Positions 54,622 through 62,278 of a stretch of 64,000 nt of DNA are shown in pieces. Where the stretch lies: positions 6,121,552 to 6,185,551 of the forward strand of contig OU696590.1 in assembly GCA_916048095.2 (NCBI GenBank), written 5' to 3'. This DNA is from Sacculina carcini. Taxonomy: Eukaryota; Arthropoda; Thecostraca; Sacculinidae. Position numbers and translations under genes: made by a program. Within the stretch, counting starts at the first letter, position 1. Each line of letters starts with the position of its first letter. The notes below the pieces were generated by a model. The model made no database searches, was not told where the DNA came from, and was given only the letters and a program-made list of their open reading frames with translations.

Positions 54622-55953
54622 TGTAATATTGTTTATACCTTTTATTGCACTACACAAATACAATATAAAATACGTACGCGCCATTTCAACACGCATTCAT
54701 TGCAATTGCAACTGACAATACATTGCATGCAGGCTGACAGTGTTCGCGTCCAAACATCTACCAGTAACCGTGGTGGCCACCAGCGATGCGAGCGACATCT
54801 ATAGTCAGTATTTGAACTCGCAGTTGTTGGTGGCGCCGTGTGGTGATGCTGAGCGCATGTCGCGCTGGCCTGGCCTGCAGGACACACAAGTTCATGTGGA
54901 TTATTCGGCGGTGGACGCGCGGCTGCTGAGAAAGAACAAAACAGAAAGCTGCGCCGATATTGTCCTCTCGTCGGCCGGTGGGTTTACGCGCCAGTGGTTC
55001 TCAACCTGTGTGTGTGGGGGAAATTCCCCTGTCTGGTGGGGAATAGAAGAGTTGCCAAGTGGGAAGCTAAGGGTCGGACAGAACAGGACAACTATGTGTG
55101 TGTTTTTATCTATTCAAATTCGTTTATTTTTGTTTCCCAATAACCTCTAATGACATTTACTTTGATATAACAACTGAATTTACTGAATTTATCAGCGCTG
55201 TGTCGTTTGGAAAATGAAGATGAGATGGCTCATTGAGAAGAAGTGGGGAATCAGTGAGAAGAAAGGTTGAGAACCACTGGTTTAGATTAATTGACGGAGT
55301 ATCGTAATACCAAGCTGTCTCGATCAAGGATTTTAATAATAACAATATTAATTGTTATAAATATCACCAATCATGTCATGTTACTTTAGTTTTCACAATA
55401 AATGAAAATAAAATTCTTGTGAACTGATTCGTTCAGCAATTATTATCAATTTTGTCTTAATTATGATTTTTATGAAATGTTTGCGGTTATTTTCCCATTT
55501 TTTCCTTGTTTTTTTAATTAGTTGGTTCTATATGGTCTAACAGACTGGTGCACCTCTTAATAATATTAATGTTTGTTAATATAATACTACATTACTTTCC
55601 TCAATAATTATGTTACTTCTAACTATGTAAAAGTTAAAATATTCCTGCACGCATATGCGACACACATATATTACGCATATATTACACGTATAAGTGTTTG
55701 TATGCGTGTGCGTGTGTCAGGTTGGGTGTCTGTCACGCCGTGTCCCGAGTGGGGCGGTGACAACGACACAGCTAGTGCTGCCAACTGTGAAAAATCGCTG
55801 ATGACATTTACGGCGCACACGCCACGAGCGGCCGGCGTTTGTGTGCGACAGCCGGCTTTATTACCACGCGCCGTTCTACAGAGGGGACGCAGATTGAGAC
55901 CGGGACCATCTCACGCTCCGTCCGCTCTCTATATTCCTCCTCCCTCTTTCTAG
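28996..55953 (+). CDS. NOA1: NOA1, mitochondrial circularly permuted GTPase (YqeH family)
   Basis: Mitochondrial GTPase needed for mitoribosome assembly and respiration. Exons: 28996-29486, 29996-30555, 31434-31652, 37753-37904, 38569-38713, 50585-50757, 51618-51766, 54733-54977, 55721-55953. Phases agree throughout, giving 788 residues (human about 700). Residues 1-30 are basic and Ser-rich like a targeting peptide. A treble-clef zinc site is formed by Cys227, Cys230, Cys272 and Cys275 around PGFLP. G motifs appear in permuted order: NKVD (361-364), SAR (402-404), GSTNVGKST (430-438), WPGTTL (465-470), DTPG (571-574). The C-terminus keeps SSAGWVSVTP. The GTG at 28951 is not the start. Introns 3 and 5 are swollen by transposons, viral fragments and a formin-like gene. 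Confidence 0.96.
29996..30555 (+). CDS. NOA1: NOA1 exon 2 (zinc-binding domain)
   Basis: Acceptor AATTCCAG completes a Ser codon with exon 1. Carries both CxxC pairs, PGFLP and [14 protein letters not shown]. Donor ATAG|GTATGT. Confidence 0.95.
31434..31652 (+). CDS. NOA1: NOA1 exon 3 (G4 and G5)
   Basis: Acceptor CTTTTAG, then [12 protein letters not shown] and [10 protein letters not shown]. Donor AATG|GTAGAT, phase 1. Confidence 0.95.
32465..32652. mobile_element. Nested MITE related to family C
   Basis: Ends CAGAGCCGTATCG and, inverted, CAGAGCCGTAAAG. Flanked by TTTGCTTT and TATGCTTT (7 of 8 match). Inserted in the 5' part of the hAT element. Confidence 0.78.
32744..32996. mobile_element. 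hAT-like MITE C, copy 2, exact 8-bp target duplication
   Basis: Same family as 14820-15003. CACACATG is duplicated exactly at 32736-32743 and 32997-33004. Longer than copy 1 because of an internal segment rich in ATACATA. Confidence 0.92.
33043..33227. mobile_element. Nested hAT-like MITE upstream of the transposase frame
   Basis: Ends CAGTGGCAGCG and, inverted, CAGGGGCAGCG. Flanked by ATTATCAT and ATTACCAT (7 of 8). It ends about 70 bp before the first ATG of the transposase. Confidence 0.82.
33299..35776 (+). pseudogene. hAT transposase with one in-frame stop codon
   Basis: Cut-and-paste transposase of the TTF-zinc-finger/ZMYM-like hAT group. A single frame runs from 33299 (a later ATG at 33326 gives [17 protein letters not shown]) to TAA at 35774, broken only by TAA at 33800-33802. 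The zinc-finger region follows the stop: [31 protein letters not shown]. Then come the RNase-H-like core ([33 protein letters not shown]) and the C-terminal hAT dimerisation block ([32 protein letters not shown]). No frameshift was seen elsewhere, so inactivation looks recent or the stop could be a sequence error. A shortened product could start only after the stop. Confidence 0.9.
37753..37904 (+). CDS. NOA1: NOA1 exon 4 (P-loop and G2)
   Basis: [20 protein letters not shown] and [13 protein letters not shown], ending AAG|GTGCTC. Separated from exon 3 by a 6.1-kb intron made of a LINE fragment split by a hAT transposon. Confidence 0.95.
38401..38496 (-). mobile_element. Repeat family CAGTGGCAAATCCAGTAG, copy 2
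   Basis: Inverted match to 25680 over about 95 bp (CAAATCCAGTAGCATGGGG, GTGCAAGTGCACTATTACCA). It lies about 70 bp upstream of the NOA1 exon 5 acceptor. Confidence 0.65.
38569..38713 (+). CDS. NOA1: NOA1 exon 5
   Basis: Acceptor GAGTGCAG. Encodes the basic variable insert [18 protein letters not shown] through NPKLAMLTG. Phase 1 at the donor fits exon 6, 11.9 kb away. Confidence 0.88.
39410..40882. mobile_element. hAT-like element, 1.47 kb, rich in GTAACCTAA motifs
   Basis: Ends TAGGGCTGTCAAAA and its exact inverse TTTTGACAGCCCTA. CTTATAAC is duplicated exactly at 39402-39409 and 40883-40890. A segment of about 215 bp is tandemly duplicated at the left (39410 and 39625), each copy holding GCGCTATATGAAATACACGG. 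Both ends are studded with AAAAAGTAACCTAAAAA words. No transposase. Confidence 0.9.
41070..41695 (-). mobile_element. Possible solo LTR
   Basis: On the minus strand the segment opens TGTAGGGCAACAAC, has a TATA-like GGTATATAACGCC in the middle and closes CTCCTACCA, resembling a TG...CA LTR with weak inverted ends. No target duplication or primer-binding site could be confirmed. Confidence 0.25.
41790..43972 (-). pseudogene. Endogenous negative-strand RNA virus element: N-terminal and polymerase part of an L gene
   Basis: Decayed copy of the large polymerase (L) of a mononegavirus-like (rhabdo- or chuvirus-like) RNA virus. It starts with an ATG at 43972 in a strong Kozak context. The N-terminal region continues to the stop at 43028, then frame breaks occur near 43010, 42930, 42590 and 42050. 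Landmarks: ISDKSLSP near 42700, ELELKAEGR near 42480, polymerase motif A DFEKWNN at about 42281-42261 and the catalytic GDN inside GQGDN at 41961-41953. Homology fades near 41790. Non-functional as a polymerase because of the breaks. Assignment rests on motif order and residue patterns. The virus family is uncertain. Confidence 0.8.
44054..45330 (-). pseudogene. Endogenous negative-strand RNA virus element: methyltransferase part of an L gene
   Basis: Second L-like fragment on the same strand, upstream of the N-terminal fragment although this domain belongs near the L C-terminus. The frame from about 45330 to 44576 carries the SAM-binding glycine motif CLAEGAGG (about 44990-44966) and the region after it typical of L methyltransferases. 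After a frame break near 44570 it continues to 44054 with a Lys-containing strand (VIYKLI). A near-perfect 45-bp palindrome lies inside at 44677-44721. Only about 80 bp separate this fragment from the start codon of the other. Domain call from motif and context. Confidence 0.65.
45330..45353. other. Hairpin at the viral-element/formin junction
   Basis: CCAGTGATC and GATCACTGG form 9-bp arms around a 6-nt loop, exactly where minus-strand viral homology begins and the plus-strand open frame leading into the formin begins. Confidence 0.6.
45583..47940 (+). CDS. Intronless formin-like protein (FMNL/FRL type), nested in NOA1 intron 5
   Basis: Formins nucleate and elongate unbranched actin filaments. 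The intact frame of 785 residues starts at the ATG at 45583, preceded by TTTTTCTGTCTCAG, a good splice acceptor, so a spliced 5' UTR is possible. Domains: GBD/FH3-like region at about 1-260 ([24 protein letters not shown]); linker; Pro-rich FH1 at about 365-406; FH2 at about 420-770 with [25 protein letters not shown] and the signature LTLGNILNG. It most resembles FMNL/FRL formins but is shorter and divergent. No stops or frameshifts occur in 2.36 kb, unlike the neighbouring viral pseudogenes. AATAAA lies at 48361. Probably a retrogene under constraint; no poly-A tail was seen. Expression unproven. Confidence 0.77.
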   Translation: MQADVDEEEIDREFALHIGQLHVSAQVENMCNNLSTRKKWVLICNRGKIIAKLPTHYIQVLQEFSSKASSMKSRLIIASCHKHISLLQDLEVALRTYSGLWMMDFVCQYDGMNVLLSYMENVLMTSEILIEKQQLAARRSCCSSIYHSVFTPRRLKHTAAVSHVLHICVLSINTILRNKLTGNTKTLNQRLIPVLMRSLASVHQRRSKMLIMNLLKTLCTGFSEFQIAIRTLMAYSLQKFQQTEVFLDIFSVLDTNLVRLSASQYMGASAVSRDVSMFRGISNTTPPHESTSFSAHRRPSTEVKDTIGEVLSGTNLKLVEDTCDPSEIISTGRTHPTGALSSIAEQPPESSSLLTSPVASTSLASLSRPPPLPPLTPPPPPPLAPPPPPLPPLAPPPPPLPPLAQPMSSRSAACKNTPQYPNFFWSPVHASVLSGTIFDNAPRDYAEKLIDLSDFKKKFRQSMRPQKASSPSSDKQLESFSGDKSNDMFILDLKAKALMNKVNMPVDDVVQAVNSFDLDILPLETLELIDNIVPKGKDLEAILEDHRGSGTSAHLQSLVKICQIRRVNEKLQIMSFMHNFSDSLSVITARVINVRLTSVKIMKSESLKMMFSIILTLGNILNGTEQSVLGFHLPKYFSTSMNVQAADKQSSLVDYIASITSSRLQGKLDLLQEREMCEDARNISLNHLRSEIRSIQQQIRIASTEMHLLSEERKYQTARTNLSEFLVVAQRQFQTLKSNQALMEGAWSRLNEYLCVSRVDREEVNIFAILADFLRAFESSTKRSN
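48361..48366 (+). terminator. Candidate poly-A signal of the formin-like gene
   Basis: AATAAA about 420 bp after the stop codon, the first canonical signal on this strand. Confidence 0.4.
49107..49450 (+). mobile_element. tRNA-Val-like SINE, copy 1 (NOA1 intron 5)
   Basis: tRNA-like head with A box GTGGTGTAGTGGTTAGC (present twice through a local duplication) and B box GGTTCGAACCC. The body is shared with 53763-54100: TTTCATTGGGCGAATTCTAC, GATATCAGTCATGTGTTGTG, GCGGTGGCAGCGAGCTGCAC. The head duplication excludes a working tRNA. Confidence 0.88.
49598..49859. mobile_element. hAT-like MITE with C-rich ends
   Basis: Ends CAGTGGC and, inverted, CGGTGGC. Flanked by TACTGCTG and TACTGATG (7 of 8). 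Inner borders are C-rich (CCCCCCCCCC...). Confidence 0.72.
50585..50757 (+). CDS. NOA1: NOA1 exon 6 (G3, DTPG)
   Basis: Acceptor is a long GT run ending TGTGCAG. Encodes [12 protein letters not shown] and [14 protein letters not shown]. Donor CAG|GTGCCG. Confidence 0.94.
50776..51262. repeat. 22-bp minisatellite in NOA1 intron 6
   Basis: About 22 copies of AGGACAGAGTATGTGTGTTA plus GA or GC. The GA/GC variant is the main difference between copies. The array starts about 20 bp after the exon 6 donor. Confidence 0.97.
51618..51766 (+). CDS. NOA1: NOA1 exon 7
   Basis: Acceptor GAGAGGTCAG, chosen because it restores phase 0 and aligns [15 protein letters not shown] with the family. Continues [16 protein letters not shown]. 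Confidence 0.92.
51777..53135. repeat. Higher-order GT-rich satellite in NOA1 intron 7
   Basis: Units combining GTGTGCTAGTGTGTGTGTCA, GTGTGTATTTATGTGTG and CAGTTTATGTGTGTAAAAAT recur about a dozen times with variable length. Starts right after the exon 7 donor. Confidence 0.93.
53763..54100 (-). mobile_element. tRNA-Val-like SINE, copy 2 (NOA1 intron 7)
   Basis: Inverted relative to copy 1. The head keeps an anticodon-like loop CTCACAA (CAC, Val) and B box GGTTCGAATCC. The non-tRNA body matches copy 1 along its length. Confidence 0.88.
54130..54625. repeat. GT-rich compound microsatellite in NOA1 intron 7
   Basis: Mixed GTGTGT, GCTAGTGTATGT and GTGCGTCTGTGTAT words up to about 100 bp before the exon 8 acceptor. 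Confidence 0.9.
54733..54977 (+). CDS. NOA1: NOA1 exon 8
   Basis: Acceptor CATGCAG. Encodes [20 protein letters not shown] to [15 protein letters not shown] begins only 14 bp after the donor. Confidence 0.92.
54992..55279 (-). mobile_element. hAT-type MITE, CAGTGGTTCTCAACC family, copy 2
   Basis: Both ends intact: CAGTGGTTCTCAACC and its inverse GGTTGAGAACCACTG. The body matches 11822-12091 inverted. No matching 8-mers flank it. It starts 14 bp into NOA1 intron 8. Confidence 0.85.
55721..55953 (+). CDS. NOA1: NOA1 exon 9 (C-terminus)
   Basis: Acceptor CGTGTGTCAG after a TG-rich tract. Begins GWVSVTP and ends PPPSF with TAG at 55951. Confidence 0.94.
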
Positions 55954-56018
55954 CAGTGTGTGTGTGTGTGTGTGTGTTCAGGTAACATAGACACACTCAT
56001 ATATCACACTATTCACAG

Positions 56019-56024
56019 AATAAA
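56019..56024 (+). terminator. NOA1: Candidate NOA1 poly-A signal
   Basis: AATAAA 66 bp after the NOA1 stop. A second lies at 56139-56144. Confidence 0.55.
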
Positions 56025-56069
56025 CTGGACAATGTGGAATGAATGTATTGGGTTTCATATCTGTATTTG

Positions 56070-56102
<33 letters not shown>

Positions 56103-56159
56103 AGTGATATCTACAACCGTTTTCGTATTGCTCAAGCGAATAAATCACAGAGAAAAGCG

Positions 56160-57262
56160 TGCATAATCAACTGGACATGTTTTATTGCAATATAAATCAT
56201 CATGTTTCTCATTGCTTGATACAAGTGATACGTACAGCAACGACGATATGTCATGTAATGAAAGACAAACACACACAAATTCAGCTAGAATGCACCTGAC
56301 AATCCTGGACGCGCACTGAAACAACACGAATTTGACGCAGCCTTGACATGATAGGTTTTCATTGATAATGCTTAATAGATCGGGTATATAGTCGCTAAAT
56401 ACATTACGTTGTTGTAAAGTTAATGTTCAAATTATAACATTATGCAGACAAAGCGGTACAAATAGGCATTAAGCGCGTGGTATAATATACGATGCATTTC
56501 ATTCATGTATTTTTTCCAGCCTTTATGTCAACAAAACCAAAATATGTCATTAAACCAAAACTGGAAATTTCGCGAGTATCTTGGAATAGCTCACAACACA
56601 TCACAAAGTTGTCTAGTACAGACTAACAATGGATTAACCAAGTAACACAGCTACAATGTCCGAGCAAAATGAAGCGAATCCGATACAAATTGATTGACAA
56701 AACGGCCAAACAAAGGCGACGCGCCGAAAAAGGACAAGAAATGACAAAAAGCGGAGTTCATACACTGGAAAAAAGACAAGAAATGCTAAAAAACAGATTT
56801 CACATGCAGGAAAAAAGACAAGAAATGCCAACAAACGAATATAGAACTGAATGCGCATACAAACACTAATCTAACGACAAAAGGAACAGCTTATATGAAT
56901 GGGGCGGTGAATACACATATACTGATAGACTAAATGAGGTTGCATAGGCTGATTAAACTGCATGCATTAATTACCCTATTTTCCCGCGTATAAAAGATGC
57001 TTTTAGAGATTTTTTTTTGGCAAAAAATCTAGAAGAAACGTTTTTTGTTAATGAACAACATTATTAATCATACAAATAATTGAATAATATCGAAAATATA
57101 TGTTTTGCTCAGCTACAAATTAATGAGCTACTATCATGTATAAGACTGACCACCTATTTTCAAAGTGAAAATTTAGACCAAAAAAGATTTCTTATGCCCG
57201 GGGAAATACGATAATTCAGCAACAAACACATACGCATACAAGAAAGAGGGGAGAGAGCGGAG
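56160..57262. other. Intergenic region between convergent NOA1 and OSTM1
   Basis: No gene is evident. Contains a short stretch with repeated GGAAAAAAGACAAGAAATGC-type words near 56735-56830 and a MITE at 56972-57211. Confidence 0.5.
56972..57211. mobile_element. Tc1/mariner-pogo-like MITE, copy 2
   Basis: Ends CCTATTTTCCCGCGTATAAA and, inverted, CGTATTTCCCCGGGCATAAG, with TA nearby at both borders. Related to 13611-14012. Confidence 0.6.
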
Positions 57263-57544
57263 CTAGTTGAGAGGAGTATACACCATCCTCCTCCGTCGCA
57301 CCCTCCTGGACGGTGGAGATTCGGCGGCGTGTTGCGACGTTGGTGGCTGTGTTGTGGCGGTGGTGGCGCGCTGTTGCCGATTGTGGCGCATCACGGAGCC
57401 GCAGTAGAACAGCGCCAGTGCTGCCAAACACACGACCACCGCCGCCGTCACACTGGCAGCCCTCGCTCGCGTCCAGCTAGGCAAATGAGCCGACTGCCGC
57501 GACAAACAGCCGGCGCTCTCCCAGATGTGCATAGTTGTGTTGGC
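57263..57544 (-). CDS. OSTM1: OSTM1 last exon (transmembrane helix and tail)
   Basis: Acceptor GTATACAG, then [13 protein letters not shown], the membrane helix and a Thr/Arg-rich tail ending in TAG. Confidence 0.82.
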   Translation of the reverse strand, partial: ANTTMHIWESAGCLSRQSAHLPSWTRARAASVTAAVVVCLAALALFYCGSVMRHNRQQRATTATTQPPTSQHAAESPPSRRVRRRRMVYTPLN

Positions 57545-57693
57545 CTGTATACACAGGACATCAGGATGTTACGTCTACGCTTCAATCCCGACTATATCTC
57601 TCTCTCCTAAACTACCTTCAAGCCTAATCCAACCCAACAAGAGAAATAGAGCCGGAACTGAAGTGTAGACGTAATTGTAGTATCGTAACAGCT

Positions 57694-57737
<44 letters not shown>

Positions 57738-59574
57738 CTGAACTACGCGAAATCCTCTCGAGTCAAAACGATATTTAAAAGAGGAAAAAAACAGCAGTTG
57801 GATTTGAGAAAAAGGATTTTTGAATGTATGGCTCATTTGGCTTGACCACACAAAACAACTGCAAACAAACAATTACAATTACATTTACAATTACATTCAG
57901 ACATTACATTCAAGCGTTATTACATTCAAACATTATTGTCTGACACGAGTTTATAAGCAACTGCTCCATCCAACTTAATACTACAATTACGCCAATAAAT
58001 AAATAAATTATGAAGCACAATGTTTCTATTACCGAGTCGGCACTGGAAAACAGGGTTTGTAAATATAAAAAAATAAACGAAAAACCACTGACTTTTTCTA
58101 AACCAAAACAACTACTGTTTTTTTCTTCAAAGAACAATACTTTTTAGCCAGACTCGCCTAATATTCATGCTCATTTTTCAAGTTGACAATTACCAGAATT
58201 GTTCTTATAAGAGCGAGGGTACACACAAACTGACACACACACACACACGCCAACACAACATTAGGTATAAATTTGTTACTCCCAAATTAATTTTTGTCAA
58301 ACCTAATTGTATTTGGCGTTGGTTTAATTATTGCGTGTTAGCTGCGTTGAAAGTGCACCACCGGAGCCGCCCCTGAACTGCGTGTTTACCCGGTCGATGA
58401 CGTCACGACACGTGTGCCAGCGCGCCACGTCCAGCACGCACCGCTCGAGCAGTAGGCACGAGTTGGTGTACAACTGGGAGCAGCGGTCACACACCAAGTC
58501 AGATACGGCACCCTCGCGCGCACCGGCATCCTGTACATTGCATTTAATTTATTGAACATTTATAATGTTCAATAAATTTGAATATTTGTGAAATATGAAC
58601 TGAACATTTATAATGTATATATATATATATATATATATACATACGCGTACACACACACACACACACAAACAAGCACACAGACACAGACACACACACAGAC
58701 ACACACACAGACACACACACACACACATACGCACAGAAACACATACGCACAGACACACACACATTCACACAAGCATCAATATACACAAACATATATGTAC
58801 ACACGCATATACCCACATATACAACACACACACACATACATACAATAATAAATAAACACACACAGCTTACATAAATATACAACACGCACATACATGAATA
58901 TCAATATATGTGCATAATTATACAACATACAAAAATATGCAACACACACACACACACACTGTGTGTGTGTCTATGTGCATCTTTTGCGCGATAGTGTGAG
59001 CGTATGTGTGTGCATGTGTTATGTTTGCTTGTATGTGTATGTGTCTGTGTGTGTTTGTGTATGCTTGTGTAAATGTATGTTTATGATTGTGTGTGTTTGT
59101 GTATTTGTATGTGTGTTTGTGTATTTGTATGTGTGTGTGTGTGTGTGCGTGTGTGTGTGTCTGTCTGTCTGTGTATTTGCATAATTTTATGTAAATGTGT
59201 GTTTGCATGTGTATGTTTCCAGTGCATGTGTACTTGTGTACGTTTGTGTGTATGTATGTTTAAGTGTGTGTGATTGTGTGTGTGTTTGTGTTTGTGCTGG
59301 TGGGTCCTTACGTTTGTGTCGCACTCACCTGCAGACAATCGACGAGCAATTCATGCACGCTGACAAAATCCAGCACCTGCTGCTTGATGCGCACCTCATT
59401 ATCGTCGTCTACCGAGACAGAGTGTGGGAGCGAGGCAGAGGAAGGGAGAGAGGAGCGCTGCTCACATAAATGACACTGACTGCGTTGCAGCAGCGACTCG
59501 TAGAAGCCACGAGACTCGCCGATAAATGTGCCAAATTGTGAGCCGAGAATGAGCCGACTACACTCGGCGTCTTG
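57263..59574 (-). CDS. OSTM1: OSTM1-like lysosomal membrane protein (5' part missing)
   Basis: OSTM1 is the obligate partner of the ClC-7 chloride/proton exchanger of lysosomes: a type I membrane protein with a Cys-rich luminal domain. Three in-phase exons are visible: 59574-59329, 58530-58390, 57544-57263 (stop at 57265). Pairs of Cys in the family pattern occur in QCHLC and VCDRC. The segment [20 protein letters not shown] aligns with the conserved juxtamembrane part. One transmembrane helix ([18 protein letters not shown]) is followed by a basic cytosolic tail ending VYTPLN. The signal-peptide exon(s) were not found: upstream lie a 1.4-kb microsatellite and a LINE, so they probably fall outside the window. 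Similarity is at the pattern level. Confidence 0.8.
58390..58530 (-). CDS. OSTM1: OSTM1 internal exon (Cys-rich)
   Basis: 47 codons, phase 0, acceptor GTACAG, donor GACCGG|GTAAAC. Contains [10 protein letters not shown] and [10 protein letters not shown]. Confidence 0.82.
58615..59310. repeat. TA, AC and GT microsatellite complex in an OSTM1 intron
   Basis: Runs (TA)n, then AC-rich to about 58960, then GT-rich to 59310, so the two halves are roughly self-complementary over several hundred bases around CACACACTGTGTGTG. Confidence 0.9.
59329..59574 (-). CDS. OSTM1: OSTM1 internal exon (luminal domain)
   Basis: 82 codons, phase 0. Acceptor GACGTCACAG directly next to a tetranucleotide array, donor CTGCAG|GTGAGT. 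Carries [14 protein letters not shown] and SQCHLC. Confidence 0.82.
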
Positions 59575-59584
59575 CTGTGACGTC

Positions 59585-60965
59585 AGACAAACAGATAGAC
59601 ATATAGATATATAGATGAACAGACAAACATATAGATAGATAGATAGACAGACAAACAGATAGACATATAGATAGACAGATAGACAGATAGACAAACAGAT
59701 AGACATATAGATAGACAGATAGACAAACAGATAGACATATAGATAGACAGATAGACATATAGATGAACAGACAAACATATAGACAGATAGACATATAGAT
59801 GAACAGACAAACATATAGATAGATAGATAGACAGACGAACAGACAAACATATAGACAGATAGATAGACAGATACACAGACAAACATATGGATAGATAGAC
59901 AGATAGACATATAGATAGACAGATAGACAGACAGACAAACAGATAGACATATAGATAGACAGATAGACAGACAGACAAACAGATAGACATATAGATAGAC
60001 AGATAGACAGATAGACAAACAGATAGACATATAGATAGACAGATAGACAGACAGGCAAACAGATAGACAGATAGACAGACAGACAAACAGATAGACAGAT
60101 AGATATACAAACAGATAGACATATAGATAGACAGATAGACAGACATACAAACAGATAGACAGATAGATAGACAGATAGACAGACAGACAAACAGATAGAC
60201 ATATAGATAGACAGATAGACAGACAGACAAACAGATAGACATATAGATAGACAGATAGACAGACAGACAAACAGATAGACATATAGATATACAGATAGAC
60301 AGATAGACAAACAGATAGACATATAGATAGACAGATAGATAGACAGGCAAACAGATAGACAGATAGACAGACAGACAAACAGATAGATATACAAACAGAT
60401 AGACATATAGATAGACAGATAGATAGACAGATAGACAGACAGACAAACAGATAGACATATAGATAGACAGATAGACAGATAGACAAACAGATAGACATAT
60501 AGATAGACAGATAGATAGACAGGCAAACAGATAGACAGATAGACAGACAGACAAACAGATAGATATACAAACAGATAGACATATAGATAGACAGATAGAT
60601 AGACAGATAGACAGACAGACAAACAGATAGACATATAGATAGACAGATAGACAAACAGATAGACATATAGATAGACAGATAGACAGACAGACAAACAGAT
60701 AGACATATAGATAGACAGATAGACAGACAGACAAACAGATAGACATATAGATAGATAGACAGATATACAGACAGACCGACATATAGACAGATACACAGGC
60801 AGACAGACAGATAGACAGAGACACACATACAGACAGATAGACACACAGACAGATAGACATACAGACATATAGACAGATAGACACACACACAGACAGATAG
60901 ACATACAGACATGTAGACAGATACACAGACAGATAGGCAGAGACACACACACAGACAGACACACA
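59585..60965. repeat. About 1.4-kb tetranucleotide array (AGAT/AGAC/ACAA)
   Basis: Higher-order units such as AGATAGACATATAGATAGAC and AGATAGACAGACAGACAAAC repeat dozens of times. The minus-strand frames of 460-570 codons (repeats of CLSVYLSI) are artefacts of the 4-bp period. Confidence 0.97.
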
Positions 60966-61068
60966 TCAGTCTGTGTTTTGTGCTCGGCGTGTAAGGACGT
61001 GTTTCGTGGTGCTCGTAGTGTGTCATTAAGTTTCGCTAAACTCCAGTAGACAGTGAGCCGGTGCGGCA

Positions 61069-61875
61069 ATGGCGTATGCAGCAGAAATGATGGAGGCCAT
61101 GAAAGAGTGTTTATCAAATGATGAGCTACTCAATATGATTAGGCAGAAGATTGTCGAGCCTGCTGTGAAAGTTGCAGTCGCAGAGGCAGTGCAGGCAAAA
61201 GAGCATGAGATTGCGATCCTGAAAGAAGATCTGAACTCTGCACTGGACAGAATCGACAGTATTGAACAGCACTCCAGGCGAAAAAATCTTTGCATCTCAG
61301 GCCTGATGGAAGAGAAATCTGAAGATGCCAACAAGCTCCTGCTAGATGTTGCCAAGAGAATGAAGGTGGGCATATGCGCTGATGACGTGGAATCGGTACA
61401 CCGAATTGGCAAACCTGTCACAGGCAAATCCAGACCACTCCTGATCTGCTTTGAAAAACTCAGAAAGCGAAATGAGTTTTACAGGGCCCGGACATTTTTG
61501 AAGGCGGCTGCGGACGCCGCTGGAAATCGCTCTGGGCCCATATTTGTTAACGATCATTTGACGAGAAAAAACAGCAAGCTGATGTATGACTTGAGGCAAA
61601 TGAGAAGAGCTGGAAATATTCACGCGGTATGGACTGACATGGGATTGGTGAAAATTCGAGTAACTGAATACGCCCGTGCTGTTACGGTATTATCAATGGA
61701 TGATGTCCTTCGCCACACTGGACCAGCCGGAGCAATGACCGAAGAAACAGATTCTATTCAGTTGTGTCAGGCAGAACGCACGGCTGAGTGGAAAAATGTC
61801 AGCCGCAATGTTACAGCCACGACAAACAAAGTGAACCGACCCAACACCAGATTCAGTCAGTCCAACAGGCGGTAG
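61069..61875 (+). CDS. LINE ORF1 protein (coiled coil plus RRM-like)
   Basis: 268 residues from an ATG. An Ala/Glu/Lys-rich helical region at about 30-70 looks like a coiled coil. It is followed by HSRRKNLCISGL, VESVHRIGKPV, SRPLLICFEKLRKRNEF and IFVNDHLTRKNSKLM, the pattern of the RNA-binding ORF1 domain of L1/CR1/Jockey-like elements. The C-terminus is basic and Asn-rich with no visible zinc knuckle. It presumably coats the element's RNA. ORF2 follows after about 400 bp. Confidence 0.85.
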   Translation: MAYAAEMMEAMKECLSNDELLNMIRQKIVEPAVKVAVAEAVQAKEHEIAILKEDLNSALDRIDSIEQHSRRKNLCISGLMEEKSEDANKLLLDVAKRMKVGICADDVESVHRIGKPVTGKSRPLLICFEKLRKRNEFYRARTFLKAAADAAGNRSGPIFVNDHLTRKNSKLMYDLRQMRRAGNIHAVWTDMGLVKIRVTEYARAVTVLSMDDVLRHTGPAGAMTEETDSIQLCQAERTAEWKNVSRNVTATTNKVNRPNTRFSQSNRR

Positions 61876-62278
61876 TTCAACTAGCTACAACCAATATACC
61901 TCACCTCACACAGGTCACACCTGCCACACAGTGAGTGTACACACTTGCCTTGACGTCGTATTGTCGTGCGTTTGTTTACGTCCTGTAATCTTAACCTAGT
62001 TGTATTGTTGTTTACGTATTGTATGCCAATTGTCTGTATATACTTGAAAATGTGTTCTTTTTTTCGCTTCACTCACCTATTCGCCGCTGACCGGTGGAAT
62101 GTTTGTGCACCCACATCGCAACTCTTGTTTTTGTTCTAACTATACGTGAAATTTTCATTCTGTGTTTTTTATTTTTTTTTCTATAGACTGATATTTTCTT
62201 TTTTTCATTGTAATTCATCCATCTATTTTTTTAATATTTATTCCTGGGCTTATTGTTTGCTTTTTTGTGATCATTAGT

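Noticed and set aside
59308-61117. Minus-strand frames of 460-570 codons (Cys/Leu/Ser/Val/Tyr/Ile repeats)
   Set aside because: They follow from a tetranucleotide repeat lacking stops in all three frames of one strand. Only the last part overlaps a real OSTM1 exon.
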